Shown: in pieces, positions 30,880 to 34,236 of the stretch
Layout: each line of letters opens with the position of its first letter
Numbering within the stretch: position 1 is the stretch's first letter
Source: a virus
Virus record (IMG/VR): IMGVR_UViG_3300028786_000153
Coordinates: 1 to 34,236 of that record
Length of the DNA stretch: 34,236 bases
Direction: 5' to 3' (one strand)
Position numbers and translations under genes: made by a program
Notes under the pieces: generated by a model
What the model was told of the DNA's origin: nothing
What the model saw: the letters and a program-made list of their open reading frames with translations, nothing else
The model's database searches: none

Positions 30880-32762
30880 AACGTTCATTCACGCTCTGCG
30901 CGCTCTTCGCCTCGGCGGCTGCACAGGCGACCACGGCCGTTGCGCCCCTGCCGGCCAACAGCACGTGGTCCTTGATTCGCAGCGCGACGACGGTCAAGAG
31001 CGGCTTTCCGACCGCACAAGCCTGCTGGGATGTGGTCCAGGCCGACACGGAAATGCGCAAGGCCAGCTCGCAGTACCGCTGCCGGACCGACCTGATCTTC
31101 GCATCGAACTACACGCCAGGACCGGCCGGCACGTGGACGAAGGCCACCGACGAGAACAAGTCGTTCACGGTCCCTGCCGGTGGCCAGCAGGCCCGCTTCG
31201 GCGCCGGCACGAAGTGGGTCGAGCTCTTCCTCCAGGCCGGAACCTACGTGTGCGCACAGCCTGCGACGTTCCCGAGCGACCCGGCCCCCAACGTCTACAA
31301 GGAATGCGATGTCCTCGCTGCTGCGGCGCCTGCGCCAGCGCCGGCGCCAGCTCCGAGCCCTGCACCCGCACCGGCCCCGGCGCCATCACCTGCCCCAGCG
31401 CCTTCTCCAGCTCCTGCGCCGGCACCGTCACCTGCGCCGGCTCCTGCCCCAGCTCCGAGCGGGCCGCTTGCGGTGACGCGCACGAGCTGCACCGCGCCGT
31501 GCGCTGTGTTGTTCGACGCGACCGCGATGGGCGACTTCCGCTCCACCTACACCTTCGACTTCGGCGACCCGACCGCCGGCACCTGGCCGATCAGCGGCAA
31601 GCCGAAGAACACCGAGGTCGGCGGCCCGATCGCTGCGCATGTGTTCAACCTGCCAGGCATCTTCGCGCCCAAGGTCAACGGCGTGGCCGTGACGATCGCG
31701 GTGGCCGACCCGAACGTGGTGTATGCCGGCGCCAAGACGGTGTGCGTGAGTCCCGCAAAAGACTACACCGGCTGCCCGGCCGGCGCGGCGCAAGGGACCT
31801 CGATGCCCACCGGCACCGCCTGGAGCGGCAAGCGCGTGCTGCTGCACACCGGGGAAGCGTTCGGCGACATCAGCGTCCTGGACGGCAACGCGGCCGTCCA
31901 GATCGGCGCGTACGGCGCTGGCGCGAAGCCGGTGGTGGCTTCGGTCGGGATCGGCAACTGGCGGCCCCTGACGGCCTCATTTCCGACCGACATCACGGTG
32001 ATGGACCTGAACGTCTCGAACCAGATCAGCCAGAGCCTCGGCTCGCGTGTGCTGATCCTGCGCAACGACGTGCATCTCACGCCGAACAGCGGCGGCATTC
32101 CGCTGTCCATGGGTGAGCTCGACTACTGGTACCGCGGTGACAAGGACCGCACGGTACCGCAGAGTGCGTTCTACAACGCCCGGGAGATCTTCTTCGTCGA
32201 GAACAACGCGCTCGGCTCCGACACGAAGACCGGCGTTATGGGCTTCTGGGGCGACGGCTCGCGCGTGGCGCTGCTGGGCAACCGCTTCGGCAAGTACCAG
32301 CAGCACAGCGCCCGCTTCAGCGCGCTGCACAAGAGCGTGCTCGCGCACAACGAGTTCCAGGGCATCAGCGCCGATGGCATCCGCGTCGCCCTGAAGCTGC
32401 ACAGCATGGGCTTCAACGACTACACCGATGGCGCCATCAACGACACCTCGGGCCGAGGCGGCTGGGCGACCAGCCAGGTCGTCATCGCCAACAACCTCTT
32501 CGGCAACGCCGCCGACAACAACGTCTGGACGGTCGCGATCGCGCCGCAAAACTCCACGACCGGCGAGGGCATCCAGGACGTGATCGTCGAAGGCAACCGC
32601 TTCGTGCACAGCAGGACCACCACGACGGACCTGGTCTACCTCGGCCGAAGGATCACGACGCGCGGCAACACGGTGACGGGTGGCGGCAAGGTGATCGTCG
32701 GGCCGGAGACCAACACCGAGGTGCCGGCCGCCTGGGCCGGGCCGAACTTCCTCGAGCCCTGA
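30876..32762 (+). CDS. Secreted PKD/beta-helix protein in the lysis region
   Basis: This 628-residue protein is built as signal peptide (KR, hydrophobic core, AQA|TT near residue 18), a Cys-containing N-terminal domain (about 20-147; C50, C69, C126, C144), a 49-residue Pro-Ala-Ser linker (148-196), a PKD-like domain (about 198-275; YTFDFGD, HVFNLPG), and a right-handed beta-helix (about 330-600) with repeated strands such as VALLGNRFG, SVLAHNEFQG, QVVIANNLFGN and DVIVEGNRFVHS. Such helices are found in polysaccharide lyases and depolymerases, but no catalytic residues can be assigned. It is translationally coupled to the holin-like genes and precedes the endolysin. A periplasmic or surface role, cargo in the lysogen, or a virion protein are all possible. 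Confidence 0.75.
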   Translation: MKRSFTLCALFASAAAQATTAVAPLPANSTWSLIRSATTVKSGFPTAQACWDVVQADTEMRKASSQYRCRTDLIFASNYTPGPAGTWTKATDENKSFTVPAGGQQARFGAGTKWVELFLQAGTYVCAQPATFPSDPAPNVYKECDVLAAAAPAPAPAPAPSPAPAPAPAPSPAPAPSPAPAPAPSPAPAPAPAPSGPLAVTRTSCTAPCAVLFDATAMGDFRSTYTFDFGDPTAGTWPISGKPKNTEVGGPIAAHVFNLPGIFAPKVNGVAVTIAVADPNVVYAGAKTVCVSPAKDYTGCPAGAAQGTSMPTGTAWSGKRVLLHTGEAFGDISVLDGNAAVQIGAYGAGAKPVVASVGIGNWRPLTASFPTDITVMDLNVSNQISQSLGSRVLILRNDVHLTPNSGGIPLSMGELDYWYRGDKDRTVPQSAFYNAREIFFVENNALGSDTKTGVMGFWGDGSRVALLGNRFGKYQQHSARFSALHKSVLAHNEFQGISADGIRVALKLHSMGFNDYTDGAINDTSGRGGWATSQVVIANNLFGNAADNNVWTVAIAPQNSTTGEGIQDVIVEGNRFVHSRTTTTDLVYLGRRITTRGNTVTGGGKVIVGPETNTEVPAAWAGPNFLEP

Positions 32763-32765
32763 GCC

Positions 32766-33344
32766 ATGATCTCCGCCGACCAACTCGCCGCGTGCACCGG
32801 GGCGTCGCTGCGGCTTGCGACGGCTTGGCTGGACCCGCTCAACGCCGCGATGGATGTCTTCGCGATCACGACGCCCCTGCGCATCGCGGCATTCCTCGCC
32901 AACGTCGGCCATGAATCCGGCCGCCTGGTCTACCCGCGCGAGATCTGGGGCCCGACCGACGCGCAGCGTGGCTATGAGGGCCGAAAGGATCTCGGCAACC
33001 TCAGGCCCGGCGATGGCAAGCGCTACCTCGGCCGCGGCCCCATCCAGATCACCGGCCACGCGAACTACATCGTCATGCGCGACAAGCTGCGCGAGTACCT
33101 GCCCGGCGTGCCGGACTTTGAGCAGTCGCCTGAGCTGCTCGAGCTCCCGCGCTGGGGCGCCTACGCCGCCGGTGGTTATTGGCTCATGCATGGCCTCAAC
33201 GCGCTGGCCGACGCCGGCGACTTCGACGGCGTGTGCGACGTCATCAACCGCGGCCACAAGACGGAGCGCGAGGGCGACAGCAACGGCTATGCCGAGCGCC
33301 TGCAGCTGTACACGGCGGGCAAGGCCGCGCTCGGGATCGCGTAG
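32766..33344 (+). CDS. Endolysin, glycoside hydrolase family 19
   Basis: This 192-residue protein is a GH19 chitinase-like lysozyme that cleaves the glycan strands of peptidoglycan. It has the ANVGHESG motif with catalytic Glu50, a region YEGRKDLGNLRPGDGKRY, and the hallmark GRGPIQITGHANY. There is no signal peptide, so it must depend on a holin for access. It lies four bases after the beta-helix gene stop and is followed by the spanin genes. Confidence 0.92.
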   Translation: MISADQLAACTGASLRLATAWLDPLNAAMDVFAITTPLRIAAFLANVGHESGRLVYPREIWGPTDAQRGYEGRKDLGNLRPGDGKRYLGRGPIQITGHANYIVMRDKLREYLPGVPDFEQSPELLELPRWGAYAAGGYWLMHGLNALADAGDFDGVCDVINRGHKTEREGDSNGYAERLQLYTAGKAALGIA

Positions 33345-33406
33345 AGCTTTCCAGTTTTCTCAACCGCGGCGAATGACGCTGCACTCACCACTGAAGGAAA
33401 TTCCCC

Positions 33407-33703
33407 ATGTCCTATTCATTCGGCTTCAAAGCTGCCAACAAGGCCGACGCCAAGGCGAAGATCGCGGCCGAACTCGACAAGGTCGTCGCGATGCAAGGCG
33501 TGCACTCCAAGGATCGTGTCCAGGCCGAGGCCGCTGGCACTGCCTTCGTCGACCTGCTCGATGACGATGACTCGAAAGACGTCTCGGTATCGATGAGCGG
33601 TTCCCTTTCTGGCAACTGGTCGGGCAACGATCTCACCTCGTTCACCGGCGCCAACGTCTCGGTCAGCGCTGGCCTGGTCGCCAAGGAAGCGGCGGCCACG
33701 TGA
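33407..33703 (+). CDS. Small phage protein of unknown function in lysis cassette
   Basis: This 98-residue protein reads SYSFGFKAANKADAKAKIAAELDKVVAMQ, then AAGTAFVDLLDDDDSKDVSVSMSGSLSGNW and a short beta end. The helix-then-beta layout occurs in short conserved phage proteins of unknown role. No signal peptide or membrane segment is seen. AAGGAA lies ahead of the ATG at 33407; the preceding 62 bases hold nothing recognisable. The stop overlaps the Rz-like start (TGATG). Confidence 0.65.
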   Translation: MSYSFGFKAANKADAKAKIAAELDKVVAMQGVHSKDRVQAEAAGTAFVDLLDDDDSKDVSVSMSGSLSGNWSGNDLTSFTGANVSVSAGLVAKEAAAT

Positions 33704-34236
33704 TGAACCCGCTGTCGCTCATTCCGACGAGCTGGCTGTGGCCGGCGGCGGCCGTGGTGGGCGCAGCGCTCCTGGCCGGTCTCGGCACACAGACCTGGCG
33801 CTTGCACACAGAGCAGGCGGGCAGGGCGACGGACCGCGCCAGCATGGCCGAAGAGCGCCTGCTGGCCAGCCGCGCGACGGCGCTCGAGGAGGCGCGCAAC
33901 CGCGCCGAGGAAACGCGCGTGCGCGGCGAACAACAGGAGAAGATCAATGAGAAGGACCGACAGCTTGCGAGGGCTCAGGCCGATCGCGTCGACGCTGACG
34001 CTGCTACTGGCAAGCTGCGCGAGCGTTTCGCCGCCGCTTTCGCCAGCGCCCGTCAAGCCACTCGAGATCCCACCGTTGTCGCCGGCGGCGCGGCAGCACC
34101 GGCCTCCGATCTGCCAGCCGACATGTTCGGCCGGGTACTCGAGATTGCTCGACAGTATCGGGATGCCGCCGAGTCCGCCATCACCGCCGGCGAGCTCGCC
34201 GAAGGCAGCTACGACTCGTTGAGGTCGACGCCCTGA
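33703..34236 (+). CDS. Rz: Rz-like inner-membrane spanin (DUF2514-like)
   Basis: This 177-residue protein has one N-terminal membrane helix (about 12-28), a long periplasmic coiled coil (about 35-115, Ala/Arg/Glu-rich) and a C-terminal region with ADMFGRVLEIARQYRDAAESA and EGSYDSLR, typical of DUF2514/Rz. With the outer-membrane partner it should fuse the two membranes at the end of lysis. The ATG at 33703 overlaps the previous stop; a GTG one codon earlier is possible. The gene ends exactly at the window end with TGA. Confidence 0.82.
   Translation: MNPLSLIPTSWLWPAAAVVGAALLAGLGTQTWRLHTEQAGRATDRASMAEERLLASRATALEEARNRAEETRVRGEQQEKINEKDRQLARAQADRVDADAATGKLRERFAAAFASARQATRDPTVVAGGAAAPASDLPADMFGRVLEIARQYRDAAESAITAGELAEGSYDSLRSTP
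33947..34222 (+). CDS. Rz1: Rz1-like outer-membrane lipoprotein, nested in Rz
   Basis: This 91-residue protein lies wholly inside the Rz gene in another frame. It has a basic N-terminus, a hydrophobic stretch and the lipobox LASC with Cys24 as lipidation site, then a Pro/Ser-rich mature part (SVSPPLSPAPVKPLEIPPLSP). The ATG at 33947 has AGGAGA six bases upstream. Nesting, lipobox and high proline are the hallmarks of Rz1 spanins. The mature form should be anchored in the outer membrane and bind the Rz coiled coil. Confidence 0.82.
   Translation: MRRTDSLRGLRPIASTLTLLLASCASVSPPLSPAPVKPLEIPPLSPAARQHRPPICQPTCSAGYSRLLDSIGMPPSPPSPPASSPKAATTR

Noticed and set aside
31321-31465. GC-rich repeated DNA in the beta-helix gene as a possible mobile or CRISPR-like repeat
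   Set aside because: It simply encodes the Pro-Ala-Ser linker; unit lengths are irregular and there are no spacers.
1-34236. Integrase, attachment site, tRNA, CRISPR array or insertion sequence
   Set aside because: None could be recognised by eye in either strand; an integrase, if present, must lie outside the window.

Overview
The window looks like a temperate, lambda-organised siphophage or prophage. The base composition is strongly GC-rich, and the protein families (GpA-type large terminase, lambda-type portal, Mu gpT-like capsid, GTA-like tail-tip module) suggest a host among the Betaproteobacteria, probably Burkholderiales. That host guess is inference. No integrase, tRNA, CRISPR array or clearly bacterial gene is visible, so the sequence alone does not say whether this is an integrated prophage or a viral genome.

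Left part (1-2044), immunity region: a leftward promoter (411-439) drives a DUF1566-like gene that runs off the left edge. A leftward cI-like repressor (846-1253) is followed by a DUF4236 membrane protein (463-768), which sits where lambda carries rexAB. A rightward promoter (1288-1316) drives a small Cro/YdaS-like gene (1325-1591), apparently leaderless. Five copies of a 12-bp TAGG-N4-CCTA operator lie at the two promoters, two on the left and three on the right. A small leftward gene (1612-1875) and a UUCG hairpin (1992-2019) separate this region from the replication genes.

Replication (2045-5326): a small early protein, a Cys-rich putative zinc protein, and one large primase-polymerase/helicase. 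A 210-bp, two-armed inverted repeat made of GTTACG/CGTAAC motifs follows and is a candidate origin.

Packaging and head (5327-16812): an isolated tail-Z-like gene, terminase small and large subunits, an HTH protein, a gpW-like joiner, portal, a small structural protein, an SGNH hydrolase, an FII-like joiner, an S49 protease with an in-frame internal start for a scaffold, a decoration protein, a Mu gpT-like major capsid protein and a small head protein. Two copies of a 60-bp promoter-like element (9072-9130 and 13702-13760) sit before the gpW-like gene and the protease gene.

Tail (16817-30064): terminator, tube, a G/GT chaperone pair with an A AAA AAC -1 slippery site, tape measure, DUF2460, DUF2163, an NlpC/P60 hydrolase, a very large J-like hub with two propeller-like insertions, a small tail-tip protein, and a fibre with an N-terminal Sec-like signal and YadA-head-like repeats.

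Lysis and exit (30095-34236): two small membrane proteins (holin candidates), a secreted Pro-Ala-linker/PKD/beta-helix protein, a GH19 endolysin, a small unknown protein, and nested Rz/Rz1 spanins. Genes are tightly packed, often with ATGA overlaps, which fits long coupled early and late operons.
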